DNA of 64,000 bases from Hermatobates lingyangjiaoensis (GCA_026182355.1 JAPFBL010000068.1:992001-1056000); one strand, 5' to 3'; numbered from the stretch's first letter, positions 43,929-57,381 are shown. Program-made: numbers and translations. The notes: generated by a model from the sequence alone, not told the origin.

Positions 43929-43931
<3 letters not shown>
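43074..43931. other. Intergenic DNA, nothing recognised
   Basis: A less AT-rich patch at 43345-43470 is unexplained. 43855-43925 is GA-rich (GAAAGAAAGAC, GAGAGGGAGAGAGAG). Confidence 0.45.

Positions 43932-43963
<32 letters not shown>
43932..43963. repeat. (TA)n microsatellite
   Basis: 32-bp TA repeat. To its right is a short imperfect inverted repeat, 43973-43995 against 44071-44089 (TGATGACCAATA, TATTGGTCATCA), not assigned to a family. Confidence 0.9.
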
Positions 43964-43965
<2 letters not shown>

Positions 43966-44139
43966 GTTAAAATGATGACCAATAAGAGAGGAGAGTACGA
44001 TTTGTAGGTCCATGCGTTCGGTCCCAGTTACCCGCTGCACAGCGAAGCCTCCGTTATTCCGCCAAATTCTATTCTCCTATTGGTCATCAGTTCAACGACT
44101 CATATTTCTTTCTCGGGACAACTCATAGAAAACAATATA

Positions 44140-44950
44140 TATATAAAACAGTAATGAATTGTCGACCGTGGGACAGATATGTAACATAAAAAGGATAAAT
44201 CGGGATGCGGTCAGTTTCTTCCGCTTCCAATCAAACTCTCATTGCCGACGTTTCGATTTTATTAAAAATATTTTTCAAAGCTCTACAATACAACGGAAAT
44301 TATAAGATTAAATACGTACATTTTTAACATAAACAAAAAGAAGTACATTATGAAAAATCAAATAGAATCATGAGTATTAGGATAACAATAAAAATAAAAT
44401 AAACAGAAGAAACCTATCTAGAAAAAATTACAATGAAATTAATTCAAACGTGCATTAATCATAGAAGCGACATACCGAATTTAAATAGTGTTTATTCTAG
44501 TGTTATGGATACCTAACGTTTTTAGTGAAAAATTGTGTTCTATTGTTACGTGCTCACCAGCTGTACATAGATGTTTATTAATGATTGTCAGTTGAATAGT
44601 TTAACCTTCCATATTGTTTTAGTAATGTAATTTGTAATAGTTTGTTCATTTCAAATATTCCTACTTTTGTAAGTTCATTGTAATTTTTTCTAGATAGGTT
44701 TCTTCTGTTTATTTTATTTTTATTGCTATCCTAATACTCAATTTTGTATTTGATTTTTTCATAATGTACTTCTTTTTGTTTATGTTAAAAATGTACGTAT
44801 TTAATCTCATAATTTCCATTGTATTGTAGGCCTTTGAAAAACATTTTGAATAAAATCGAAACGTCGGCAATGAGAGTTTGATTGGAAGTGGAATAAACTG
44901 ACCGCATCTCGATTTATCCTTTTTATGTTACATATATACATATATATATA
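44140..44950. mobile_element. PLE family F2 long inverted dimer
   Basis: Outer edges abut short TA tracts. Left arm 44179-44437 and right arm 44674-44933 (about 260 bp each, few mismatches, spacer about 236 bp). Arms contain ATGTAACATAAAAAGGATAA, GCGGTCAGTTT, CTCTCATTGCCGACGTTTCG (left) and the complement with CGAAACGTCGGCAATGAG (right), plus a long T-rich segment that looks like 3' UTR. ACGTC followed by GGCAATGAG equals the family F hairpin 3' half. It is the longest non-coding dimer in the window. Confidence 0.75.
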
Positions 44951-46935
44951 AGAATAAAGACAGTAAAAAGGAAAAAATAATGTGGGAAGAGAAGAAAAGA
45001 GAGAGAGAGAAGTATGTATTTTTATGTCTCGGTTTTGGACGGATAAAGGGACTGTGTACAAAGGGTGTATCATAGAGTGGAATACACTAAATTTATGTGA
45101 TGTAAAATGGAACAAGGAAGCTCCGTAGACACGAACTGTAAATGTAGGTTTTTCGAAAAATTTTAAACACTAATACGGTTTTCCTCACCTATTATGGTTA
45201 AATCAAAGAAATTTAAAAATGTATTCTTTTCTAATTCTATAGTAAGCTGAATATATCACGAACACATCCTTCTAGTCAAGCTTAATGTATTTTTCCTCAC
45301 TAATAATAATAATTATTTACCTATCATTAATCATGAATACCCAACAAATTTATTACTGTGTGAGGTTTATTGAAAACATGGGATACTGGAACAGGGAGAG
45401 AACCTCAGTGTTTCAGAGTGAGGAGTACATAGGAAAACCTTGGTATACGAGTTTAACAAGTTCCAAAACTAAAACTAAACGCGGCCATCTAATAAGATTT
45501 TACTGCTAAGTTCTGTTTGACCGAGTGCGGTCTTTTTCTCCAACTAGACTCTTAAAAGTTGATGAGATGAAGTGGTTAGTGGAAAATTAAGTACCATCTT
45601 AATACAATAAAAGAACAATGAAAAATAAAAATATTAACGAAACCACAAATTTCTATCTTGCATGGCATAGAGTATTTGAAAAAGAAAGTTCAGGTATGAT
45701 TAAATATGTTAAATAAACAAAGGTATTTAATGCAGAGTTATCTACACTGCTGGTTACCTACACGTCAGGGTGTTACTTGTCCTGAGAGTGTTAACCGAAT
45801 ACTGGTTACCTAGTGTGCTGATTACCTGCAGATCATACAGATGGTTACCTGAATTACTTATTACCTGCAAAGTAACAGTAAGTAGTTAGAGTAATCTACT
45901 TCAACCAGTACATAAACAAACATGAGACGCTACAGTTTTTAACCAATACTCATTATGTTACGAGCAAAGTCTTCAGAAATAGATATTTGAAGGATAACAT
46001 GTGTCTATTTACTTTTGCGGTCAGTCATCCGTCTACAATAATGTGCTGATAAATATTTTCGAAAAATGTAAACAACACTAAGCTGGAATATCAAAATCAT
46101 GTTATACAAATAAATAAAATGAACATAATAATTTATCTTTTCTTGTTTATTTGAACATCAAAGAACAGATTAAAAGCAAAAACACATCTAAAATATGAAA
46201 ATATAAGGGGGGAGATAAAGCAGAAGTGGAGGGAGCGGGCTAATTTAAACAAGATAAAGAAGGCCTCCCCAGACGCAAGGACCCCTCTTATCCGCCCTCA
46301 CCGCTCGCCCATTCCATTAAGTACACTTTTCAATTCCTCGTCTCCTCGCTGATCATCCAGCAATAACTTCTTCAATCAACACTTCCCACACTTGTTATCT
46401 ACATAACTACGGCTTACTAAATGTAATTATCATCAAGCACGTGCCTACAAAACCTTCATAAATACGATTGAGTAATTATCAATAATTAATGAATTGTACT
46501 TATTTATTACAATGTATTAACTCAATTACAAAAACACTTTTCTAAATATTGACACTAGTCGTCATCAACAAGTGATGCTGAGGAAAACTAAGACTGATTG
46601 CTGGGAAACAGTGAAACAGCCAAGCACAAGGAGCAGAGGATAAATAAAACTATTCTGAAACAAATGGAGAAGTTAGTGAAAGAAATAACGCAAACTTCTT
46701 AGTTGCAGAGGAGCCAGTACTTATATGTTGCACCTTGATTACTCTACGCCGTCATTGTGGTTTTAGTTCTACGATTATGTCTAATGCTGGGCAATTTATC
46801 TTCGTCTCAAATAACGACATTTAAAATCCAATTTTATACTCAGCACATAAAATCAAATACACAGCACATCAAGTCCAATTAATACTGCGCAATGATAATA
46901 TATTTTATAAATATAAAAAATTGTTACTGTTTGTC
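44951..46935. other. Intergenic DNA, nothing recognised
   Basis: 45538-45580 (TTCTCCAACTAGACTC..GATGAGATGAAGTGG) recurs with an insertion at 47283-47355. 45730-45870 has several spaced GGTTACCT or GATTACCT words. 46205-46325 is less AT-rich. No genes. Confidence 0.45.
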
Positions 46936-47040
46936 AGTCAAGCTAAACTCATCTTCTCCTTCTTCTGTTTACGACGAGTTCGAAATATTGAGGTGAGTAG
47001 TGTGTTGTTTCTACATGTTCTTTTATTCTAATCGTTTGAT
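46936..47040 (+). mobile_element. PLE-type terminal hairpin unit, diverged
   Basis: CTCCTTCTTCTGTTTACGAC, GAGTTCGAAATATTGAGGTG, AGTAGTGTGTTGTTTC then ATGTTCTTTTATTC, with a short TA edge. It has the GAA-ATAT-T word and the tail style of families D and H, but the CTGANGA part is degenerate. Confidence 0.45.
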
Positions 47041-48793
47041 ATATGTTATATATTGCATAAAAAAGTGACAATATTAAAAGTAATTACATTATTTAATTAT
47101 GTAGTATTTACTTTTGTATTATCCTTCCAAGCTAAAATCTTATAAATGTATTCTTTATTTTCCAAACTCACTCTCTCCCGCTCTCGTTAATATATACATA
47201 TATGCAATGATAAAATAATAATCTCCTGTAACAAAAAAAACAACGCCTAAATCACAGTAAAAACTTTAAAATTGATATTTAATATTAATTTCTCCAACTA
47301 GACTCCTTGTGATGATGAGATGTAGATAAAGAGTATGAGATGAAGTGGTTAGGCCTTGAAAAAAGAAATCAATTAATGTTCAAATGCCGGGAATTAATCA
47401 AAATCTGTTGTTCTGTTAGTATGTTGAAGATATACTGCCGTTGAAAAGGGAAATTAAGTTTGATCTAATAATAATTTATCGAACATATTAAATTTAAGTA
47501 CAATGTAAGGTACATTATTTCATAATCATTCAGAATTGTTTTATTTATCTTTCTTCGCATCTCGTGTTTGGTTGTTAGACTGTTTCCGAGAGATCAGTCT
47601 AGGTTTGCCTGAACATCCCTAACCGATAACGACTCATGCCGGAATTTAGAAATGTCTTTGTTGTATTTTTATGGTTAAAATTCAAAAACAGTGGATTGAC
47701 TGGACTTATATGAATCTAAAAAATATTTCTGGACTCTTTTCTCGTTGTTTTCCATAGAAATCAATATCTTCTCCAGTGTTGGCTGGAAAGCTATAGGTAC
47801 TGAGGCAGAGGACTGGAGCCTCCAACTAGTTAGAGCACTAATAGTTGGATTTGAGTTAAAAGAAAACTGTCAGTTTTTGACTGAACCCTAAAGCTGGAGG
47901 AAATAGGACCCTCTTTTTGTTCCTTCAATAAACTCATTGAAATAAGGACAGGAAAAAACTGAAAAGGAGTTAATTTAATTAGTTAATAAAATTGATGTCC
48001 TTTTATATTAAATTCATTATCTATTCTTTGCACGTAAAGTATAGATCTAACCATGCTTGATAATTTGAAAGAAGAAAATGAATTAAGGAGATTGTCAAAC
48101 GATAATGGAAGATAGATAATTGTGTTTCCCAGACTCCGTTCTACAGGCCGGTAGACAGACACTTTTGTCTTCCATTATTGCTTAAAATCTATTTACGCTT
48201 CTTTTCTGTCTAATAATTAAGCATAGTTAAGTTTATTCTTCACCTTCAAAGAAAATAATAACAAGCGAATATAAAAGCACATCCATTTTCATTATATAAA
48301 ATAAAGCTAGACTTAATATTTATATATTATTTGTTATTCTATTCAATTATTAATTTTAAGCATGGCTGATAATTTGATGGAGGACCTGCTTAAATTAATT
48401 ATTAATAAATACTGATTGGTCGATAATAGGCGAAAGGTTTGAGAGAATTTTATTTTCTAATCTTTCGGAAGTTACTTTGGTGGAAATTTTATATTCTTGA
48501 AAAAATCCTAACAAAAGCATATTTTAAAACAGTATTGCATGAACTCTCTAAACAAATTATCATATTCTTATAATAATATTGTTGTTAGCAGCACGGACAT
48601 TGTTAGTAAAATAAAATAACTCGTACAAGGGAAGAGGGTTTAATTATTTAGTAACATAATCAGGTTTCCTTAAATTATTATAACTGCGAATAACTTGACA
48701 AAGTGGAGGAGCGCTTCTTCAGGCTGGAGTAACAGTGTTGGCAGTTAGCCAAAATATTAATATTCCTATACCTAGGCTTGCAAACCTTGTATA
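47041..48793. other. AT-rich DNA, nothing recognised
   Basis: Contains the second copy of the short repeat noted at 45538 (47283-47355). No coding or RNA signal. Confidence 0.45.
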
Positions 48794-49554
48794 CAGGGTC
48801 GGATTAATCCCTTTAGGGACTCTAAGCACATTAGACTTTGGGGCCTCATTATATGTAATTCAGCTCAAACATAATAAAGACATTTTATCCATCAGAATTA
48901 ATTAAAGTTAACATTCAAAAACTTGCTCAATTGTAACATTTACTCATTTTGGAGAAAATAATAATAATAATAATTATAGTCTCCGCAAACTTCACAAATG
49001 TGTTGATACAAAAAACAGCGTATTTCAAACAAGTGGGCGAGAAGAACGTGTTTTTCACGAGGGTTATAAGTGAAGCAGAACAAAACGTATTCGAAAACGC
49101 ATGTTTTTTTTTAAAAAAAAATTGTTTCTAGAGACTTTTAAAATTAACATTCACCCCCTACCCTCCAATCAAACAAAAAAAAACATTAATAAAGTAAAAC
49201 AACATTTACATTAATTAATTAGTTGAGCATTCACACTTACATTTCAAAATAGACTGCTTCTTTAATTACAAAGTAGTTTTTATAAGTACTTAAGTTGCTA
49301 AAAAGTTAGGAAATGGGTAAATTTACCAGTGAATATACAAGAACGGCAACACAGTCAGTTTTCACAGTTCAAACTGGTGACTGGTTTCTTTTGTGTAATA
49401 CGCCTTATCCAGGTTGTGCTACCTATGAGTTGCACAATTATTTGTTATGTAGTGCATACTTATTGTGACAATAAAAAAGTTAACCAATAGTCTTCCATAC
49501 AAGTTAGCAACCTTTTTGCTACCCTAGGCAGTCGTAAGACTTGATAATCCACTG
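48794..49554. mobile_element. Possible hAT-like non-autonomous element
   Basis: The left end CAGGGTCGGATTAATCCC, with GGGACTCTAAGCAC and GGGGCCTCATTA after it, is of a type I associate with DNA-transposon ends. The right end read inward is CAGTGGATTATC, with GACTGCCTAGGGTAGC after it. The ends agree only over CAG and GGATTA, no 8-bp target duplication was found (CTTGTATA against ACATTCAA), and no transposase is encoded. Weak call. Confidence 0.25.
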
Positions 49555-51344
49555 ACATTCAAATATTTATTTTCATGAAATTAAAATCAAGGACCTAATT
49601 TTAGACTGTTGTTATTAGTCCCAAAAAATCAAAGGATAACAAAGATTTTTCAAAACAAAAAACTTATGATTCAAATCATAAAAAAATTGTTCAATTATAT
49701 TAACTGGCTATGTTAATATATATGTTAATATGTTATATAATTATATTATATCAACCACTTTATAAAAATATTTTTTTAAAAATTTAAAATGCATTTATTT
49801 TGAATTTGAAAATTATATATTACAGTTGAAAAATTCGTTTAAAGCATTATTACACATTTAAAACTTAAAAACAATTACGACTTTTAAAACTCGTTTTAGT
49901 ATAACATTTCACATTGTTTGTTAGCTTTTTATGATTTTAATTTTTTTTCTTTTTGTTATTTGTACACCCTCCAAATGATGCCTTGCTACTTTGCACCCTG
50001 CTACGAAACTGATGCAAACTAGCTGTTTCAAACACTGCGGTCATACTCAGGTTATAACAATGATTAATGATGTGTACTTGTTTCACATCACATGCTTCCG
50101 ATTAAGAATGTTAAACTGAATTTGTGTGGAAACTTTTTGGTTTACTTATTTTAGTATTTTTTTTGCATTTGACTGTGCACTGTTCAAATTTACCAGTTTT
50201 ATTAACGAAGCATGAGGGATGACTCTTTGGCTCAACCCTTTTCATGAGTCAAGTGCCATGTTGGCTTCTTAAGTCCAGCCGGTATATATGCAAACAAGAG
50301 ATGCGGAAAAGCTGTCATTCAGTATGCTTCCTACAGGAATGTTGTCCAATGAGCACTTATTTTGTTACAAAAGTATTGTATGTCTATTTTGTTATGTCTA
50401 TTTTTTAATCGCGTTTAACAAGGTATGATTGGAAAGCATTAGCTGAGGTGTTCAACAAAATAGACGATGAAAGGGGTGTTCATTGGTGAAATATCAGCAG
50501 CGATGGGTGGTGTGAGTGCGGGAAGGGTGAGATATGCCGGGCTCAATAAAGTCATCCCAGCTATAAATCATGGATGAAGAGTTTTATTGAGTCCGAGTGC
50601 ATGTCTGGCGTGCCTGGGTGAATGCACTCCAGCGAGGGGCATCTCATTCCTCCCAATACACCTACCAGCCCACCCATATCAACCCCAATAAAAATGCAAA
50701 CCTTCCGAGTATTCAGTCAAACATTTAACAGCCCTTGAACCTAGAAACCGCTTACAAGCCAAACCAACATCATTGACAATGCACTACCTAGTTTGCACAG
50801 CTGATTTCAAACAAAACAAACACTTTACACTGCTGGGAGGGACGTGAAACCCTCAAACCTCAAAAAAATTCTTATAATGATTCAACATCCCACAGTGGAG
50901 AAAGTACAAAACTGCTATATGTTGTTTCTCACACAATATTTAAATGTTTTTCACAATAATTGTAAAAAACATTATAAACTCGTTATAACAAATTGCTGAC
51001 TAAGAATAGTAAAAATGATAGAATAAAGTATATTTCTGATAAAAAATAATGCCAGATATTAGCACTGGATGAAATATCAGTCATATTACTGTTTCTTTAA
51101 ATAAATCAACTTATCTGGGACTAAAATTTTAAGTGTGAACAATATTTACTTTCGAAAACGTTTTTTTCCAGCTCTAATTATAGTAAATAAAACGCTATTA
51201 TCGTTAAACCATAGTTGTAATAATTATTAACAACATATGAGTATTCAATATGAATGTTTAAACGGATCCCTTAGCGGGTAATAACGTCTACCAGCTTTTC
51301 GTTAGATCGGTGATTCTATAGATTCTACATTGAGAGTCCTAAAT
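49555..51344. other. AT-rich DNA, nothing recognised
   Basis: 50490-50700 is less AT-rich (GAGTCCGAGTGCATG, CTGGCGTGCCTGGG) without a known family. No gene. Confidence 0.45.
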
Positions 51345-51555
51345 TTTGCTTAACTCAAGTGTATATAGCGTAGGGCTCTTTAAGGAGGAACTGACATCGT
51401 ACAGGCTCGGGACCGACTGCTTAACGTCCTCTCCGACGACGACGTACTCAGGTTTATTCACTTCCCACGTGAATAAATCTAGAGCCAGGTGAGGACCGAA
51501 CCCCGGACTGCGAGCCAGAGGCGAGTACGTTAACCGATTCAATTGAAAAACTTAC
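51345..51555 (-). mobile_element. tRNA-derived SINE
   Basis: Minus strand: a tRNA-like head AATCGGTTAACGTACTCGCC, then CTGGCTCGCAGTCC and a B-box-like GGGGTTCGGTCC, followed by a non-tRNA body (CACGTGGGAAGTG, GAGTACGTCGTCGTCGG, GAGGACGTTAAGCAG, CGGTCCCGAGCC). A GGTTCG B box downstream of an A-box-like AATCGGTTA suits an RNA polymerase III promoter. The cloverleaf is incomplete, so it is not a tRNA gene. No target duplication or 3' tail was identified. Family name unknown. Confidence 0.6.
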
Positions 51556-54500
51556 TTCAATCACTGCATCCAGTTAAAAAACAGTTCATATATAAGACTG
51601 GCAAAATGTTAAATACGTGATATGTGACACTGCTTGAGTAACATTGAGCAAAATTCGGCTTGTGTTTAGCGTTTTTAGTGCTAGTATTGATGGTACAAGG
51701 TTATAATGTTTAACTTTTAAAACAAAATATTGCAAATTATGGGTCCATCCAGACGTGGCATTTGAGCATTATGCTATGCTGACCACTATCCATGGGGCTG
51801 TTCTATAGTTCTCTTTGTGTTCTCATTCCATTGAATGTTAAGGGCAGACGAAAGGTTGTGATGGTCTCCATCATCGCAGGTAAACGTTCAGGCGGTGGAT
51901 TCATGTATGCCACACACATGTGCACCAATAATTTAATAGTTACCTGATAGTAGTTCAGAAATAAGGTAAGTTCACTGATCCTTGGTAAACTGGGGCGAAC
52001 TCAACCATCTATCAGAAGTCCACTCTAAATATTTTCTGTTTGAACCCACTGTATATTAAATTCGCACGCACTGTCATCGTGCCCAGGCATACTGCACGAT
52101 ATAGAACACTCGCCAAGTAATCCTACAGGTTTGTATAAAGCCAATGTTCATGACAGTCAAAGTAAAACCGTAGCAGCAGTATTCGATGAACTTTGAAACA
52201 TAAATTAAAGAACAAAGAGATAGTTACAAACAGTAACATTATAAACGAGTTGGGTTATACTTTCTTTCTTGGCAACTGACTATCAATTAAAACTGTTTAC
52301 ATATATTACCAGAAAAACACATTTCATCAAGTAACTCATGTTCGTGTTTGTTTTCCTTACCAAGCAATTCGAGATCTTCAAAGCAAATCCGCGATGTGTT
52401 TACCCATTTCACATCTCATGTACGTTACTCATTTATCAAAGTTCTAAAGCATCTAACATTTACCATTTGGCATTAAGAAGTTACTGTGTATCAATATTTA
52501 CTTGAGATTTACCTAGAGTGCGCTCTCTGGATCCATAAGTTAAACGTAAAATAGTAATATAATTTTATATTCATATCCAATAATTTTGCATCATAATCAA
52601 ACAAACTGATACAAGGCTAGCTATGAAACCACTATTATTCGTATAAATAGAGAAAAAAATGTTTTTTAACAACTATTGACTCCGTATGCAATTGTAGAAA
52701 TGATCCGAAATTTCTGCCTCTGAAACTGCACTAAGGTTGAAGGTATATTGTGGCTAAGGTCAAAAAGAGCTTACACAATCGGAAATATTTACTATTAATT
52801 GGTTTATAATCTTAACTGAATAAAGTACAAACGAATAAAATATTATTAATAATTAAAAAATAGAGAAAATTGTAACTTATTCCATTATAACTAATTACGA
52901 ACACCATGTCCATTAGCATTATAAGGTTCATGCACCAATCTACCTGTTCAAGCAAAGTTGTCTGCTTGAAACAGCCCATGAAACTCGTTACCCATGATGT
53001 TCAAAACCTCACTGAGAACACTACTGCGTCAACGACTCAGCTTGTCTTCGGAGTGTCTCGCATATTTCTACCTGATAAAATATAACAGTCGAATGATGGT
53101 AGTGAGTTTTGTGGTCTCTTATAGTTATTTTCCTTCGTTTTCCTTGTATGTGCTGAAATTATATACATGTACATAATATGAACAACCCAAATCTATTAGC
53201 AACTAAAAGAAAACTTGTATAGCAAGCTAAATAGGTATTCTGGTAAATTAATAACATGTGATGCGATAGTTATCAGCTGAAAAACTTTGAAAAACTTCAT
53301 TTGGCCTATATTGAAATGCAATTCATATTTTAAGTTGATAAGGTCTGGAAAATAGTATCAGTAGTTCTGTCCAATGATGTAGAAGACTAGAAACATAATT
53401 AGTGAGGAATCTTTATGACAATGAAGAGTCAGCAGAATTATATTGTTAAAATATGACATTTTGACTCCATTTTACTTCGTATCCTACTCGTGATGTCGCA
53501 GGATCAGTTTTAGAAATGTCCAACTTCAAAAAGAAGAAACCGTATTCAAAAACGTGTTTAATCACACCAATAGCAAAGTATACTGTAAGCTGATCTTTTT
53601 AGTTTAACACATACTAGCATTTAAACTACTACAATACAAATATAGATGTATTTCGTATTGTATTAGTTTAGGAACTGTTCAACAAATTGCCAACAAAAAA
53701 TTAACGCACTTTTGTCAGAATAAGGCTTAATGTCTGAGCAAGTCGCATTCAACATTATCTATTATTCTTATGTTGTTATAAACTTTCAGTATTCTAAATT
53801 GAAATGTATGATTTAATAAAGTTATAAGTACACGGTGAGTTTTTCAGATGCTGATAATTATACGGCTATCGTCTTCTTCCTGCTTGTCACTGTCTTACAT
53901 GATTGCAGATTCATAATGGCTAGCTAGTAAAGCAGTTTGGTATTGTGAACAGTAAAGTATACATAAACTAATAACATAAAGTCAAATCCAACGATTACTA
54001 AAATCAAATCCGTTATCTTCGTAAAGGAAAATCGAAAAGCTATTGACCTGTTGCTATTTGCTATGCTGATATATGGTGAGAAATGAATTGACTATTACCC
54101 ATTAGTTTTGTTAAAGTCTTCAGTAAATAGAATGCAGTTCATCATTGTCAAAGACAAAACCTATTTTGCAAGGTATCGCTTTGTGGCGAATGCTTGGCTC
54201 TACTTGATTTATGCTTTGTCTTTCTCAGATATGAAATTGCCTTTCCTTTCCTGACCTGCACAGTTTTCTACGTGACCAAAGCCTCACCTTGCAGTTGAGT
54301 TAACGTCTTTTGTCTTGTACCTTTCAGTGACACTGAGTACTATTAGTCTGCACGTTAACACAATTATTCTTGTATTTGATGAAACTCAGGATTTCTAGGC
54401 TGTGCTCACATTTTATAAACAATAAGTTTCCAAATAAATATAGAAAAACATTAAGCAATAATATTTATATATCAATCTTATATTTTGTCCACTTCTTCAA

Positions 54501-55739
54501 ACAAACATGAAGTATTCTTTTTTCGAAAGAAAAGTCCATATTGAAAAATAAAAGTAATTAGAGTTGAAGCTTATTAGTTAATGTGATAATGATTATCAAT
54601 CACTAACGAGATGGCAGCTTTGGCCACTATTGAGACTCTTTGCGATACATCACGTGTAAATCAAACAGAAAAACTAGGGAGAATCCAAATTTAAATAAAA
54701 TATATCGTAATAATTGAATTACAATATTAGAAATTAGAAAAAAATCATGTAATTGAGGAAACAGCAACAGATTCATAAGCAAAGTATATGGAATAATTTA
54801 TTGGACTGAAATGCAGACAGAATGAACAAATGATCTGAATAATTTATTCTTTGTTTTATTTATTAAAAGTTTTCCCTCCAATAAATATTTAAATTCGTCT
54901 ATTTTCATGTTTGGAGTGAATTAAAAAGTAGAATGATATTAATATCCAAAACTTAACATAATCGTATTAAGCTTGTAACTTTTATACTTATAAATTTCAC
55001 ACAAAGAAATTAATTATAAATGATACCATTTTTCATTTTATTCACATCATTATATGAAATAAAAAATTAACGACGCTAGATTTTTATTAGAGTGTGAATT
55101 ATTTTATGCAAAAAGTAGAACGATAAAAAAATATTAAATATTGTATTGATTTTAATTAACAGTTCATTTTATAATAAGAGAAATGTTAACAAACATTATA
55201 TTTTATAAGGAAACGATGGAAATTAATGCTTTGATTTATGAGATGAAATGGACCTAACGTACAAATGTGACTGCTTTCCAGTTCATTGATTGATTGTTTC
55301 ACTGTCATGGCCTTTGAGGTAAGAAAATTAGAAAAAAATCGGTCATGAAAACGAGAGCATGGGTAGCATGTATGTTAATGCATAAGACATGTTATAATAA
55401 TGTAATGAATTGCCAGTTGCATGATTGCAATCCGGTTATTCCTGGAATGGTACACCACTATAAGTATTACTGGAAATCTGCTGTCATTATTATAGATTTC
55501 TACAATTTATATTCATTACAAATAGTATAAACATATATGATTAAACTGTAAATAACCTTAACACAATAAACATAAACCAGTTCTGGAAAGTAAGGGCAAA
55601 ATGAGGAAAAAGAAGACGAAAAAACCCAAAAACAAGGACGAGTACTACAGGTCATTAGAGTCATTCTGACTTTCGGCGAGTGTCTGTAACTGCTAGTAGA
55701 ACTGGGAGCTTGTAGTGTGAATATCTGTGAGCTTGACTC
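51556..55739. other. AT-rich intergenic DNA, no gene supported
   Basis: Several short open frames, none with family motifs. No repeat copy from elsewhere in the window was recognised. 51740-52000 is less AT-rich. Confidence 0.45.
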
Positions 55740-55872
55740 TGTGTCTTTGGCAAAGTCAAATCACAACTGACAAAGAAAGCTTGTTACGGTTGAAACATCT
55801 TAGTCTTTTTTTCTGATTTCCTACTTTGGTTTGAACATTGATTGTTATTTCACGTGTTTAAAGAAAAATCTG
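55740..55872 (+). mobile_element. PLE family A terminal repeat, single diverged copy
   Basis: Hairpin 55767-55796 (CTGACAA, A, GAAAG..CGGTT, GAAACATCTTAGTC), then CTTTGGTTTGAACATTG, ATTGTTATTTCACGTG and a short TA edge. The AGATCT word is ACATCT here, so its self-complementarity is lost. Confidence 0.65.
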
Positions 55873-55914
55873 AATTATATATGCATTAGTAAAAGTTGTA
55901 TGTGTAAAAGATAA

Positions 55915-56005
55915 GTCTTATCATAGTTTTAATGAAGAGACGAGGAAGGAATTCCGGAAACTGGAGAAATTGTGTAAGAAACAGACACAAGCCAAATATG
56001 GGGCG
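55915..56005. repeat. Dispersed repeat, copy 2 of 2
   Basis: Related to 10973-11055 (AGTTTTAATGAAGAGACG, GAGGAAGGAATTCC, TGGAGAAATTGTG, ACAAGCCAAATATG). It is flanked on the right by a short TA tract (about 56019-56027) and family E. Confidence 0.5.
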
Positions 56006-56025
56006 TTATTTAACAATATATATAT

Positions 56026-56130
56026 ACTTAAAATAAACTGTGACACATAGACAGAAACATAACACAGACTCACTTTTCAATATTTGGACCGCCATTGCGG
56101 TCGTTATATTGAAAAGTGGGTCTTTGCACC
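56026..56130. mobile_element. PLE family E terminal repeat, palindromic
   Basis: AAACTGTGACACATAGACAG, AAACATAAC, CTCACTTTTCAATATTTGG, ACCGCCATTGCGGTCG and TTATATTGAAAAGTG. The inner part is a palindrome (CTTTTCAATAT against ATATTGAAAAG) around the stem GACCGC/GCGGTC. One tail only, beginning at a TA edge. Confidence 0.65.
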
Positions 56131-57322
56131 ATTATCGTTGAACAAAGCAACCGCACCAGATGCGCTTAATTTTTTTCTATTAAAATTGAAGACGTCAGTT
56201 AGCCTCTCGTTACCTCTGTAACCTCAGCTAACTTCAGAAACTGATGAATACTCGTATGACCAATTTTTACTCACCGTACGAGACAAAACTACTTACGAAT
56301 TCCAGCTTGTAAAGCGAATTCCTCTTACAACGAGGCACTCATACTACAAAGTTCTACTGTATTAGTATACGATGGCAGCGAATCCTCGCTCAAACATATT
56401 GTGTTAAGGTTAAAAGCAGCTTCTGCATTTATATTAATAGGGTTAAAAAAATATGTAACTGAAAAGGAGCAAGAATTAAATTTATTATATAATTTATTTT
56501 AAAAGAAAATTCGTCGAACGTATCTTTGCAATACTATAAAAGAAAAACTAATTTTTAAAAAGGTGTTTATTTTCATGAAATAAGCATAATTGATAAAGCC
56601 CTAGGATTCACTCAATAAGGAGACACAAATTTCATAATTCCATTATTTTTTTTTTAAAAAAGGTAAAATACTTGAAAGAAGTTGCCATAAGGATTTGAAT
56701 TTATTCACCCAAACTAGGTTACTGTTCTAATGTCGTGCAAATATATGCAAAGGTGTGACAGTTTACAAATTAATTTTATCGATTTGACTACGTTGAAAGC
56801 CTTGCCTTAGTAATGTGTTCAACATAACTGAATTAGGAAAACCGTTTCCCTCAGCACAAATCACATTACTTTTTTTTCTCATCTAAAGGAAAGTTTTGGC
56901 AAACACAATCAGTATCTATTTATTAAATATTCTCACCAAAGTTAAACAAATACTAAAATACCAGCTCAACGAGCCGCTGTAAAACTAATAAACACAGAAA
57001 ATAAAGGTGGGATCAAAACACTCACAAAGATGAATACTTAGAAGAACAGTTAAAACAACAGTCCCTCAGAAAAAAATAAGAAATAGTAGAAGTAAGAGAA
57101 ATTCTTCTGTTGACATAACATGCCACATAATATAAACAGGGTGTTCTAAACACGAGAGCGTCACCTAGCCCCTTCTCTTGCAGACTCTCACTAAATTTAT
57201 TTATATTGTACACCTTGTAACAGAATATCATTGATATGCCAGTAAACATTCATTGGCATATACCTTCTTGCATTCTCATTTCATTGTGTGGAGACTTTTG
57301 TTTGTTTATCCATCTTACCTCA

Positions 57323-57324
<2 letters not shown>
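56131..57324. other. AT-rich DNA, nothing recognised
   Basis: 56140-56400 is less AT-rich without a family match. No gene. Confidence 0.45.

Positions 57325-57381
<57 letters not shown>
57325..57381. repeat. (TA)n microsatellite
   Basis: 57-bp uninterrupted TA repeat abutting the left tail of a family F dimer. Confidence 0.95.

Noticed and set aside
48949..49131. 60-codon frame inside the possible hAT-like element as a transposase piece.
   Set aside because: It starts in an ATA/ATT run and shows no BED, DDE or hAT dimerisation motif.
51480..51545. tRNA gene on the minus strand.
   Set aside because: A/B-box-like words are present, but the acceptor and other arms do not close. A SINE body follows directly.
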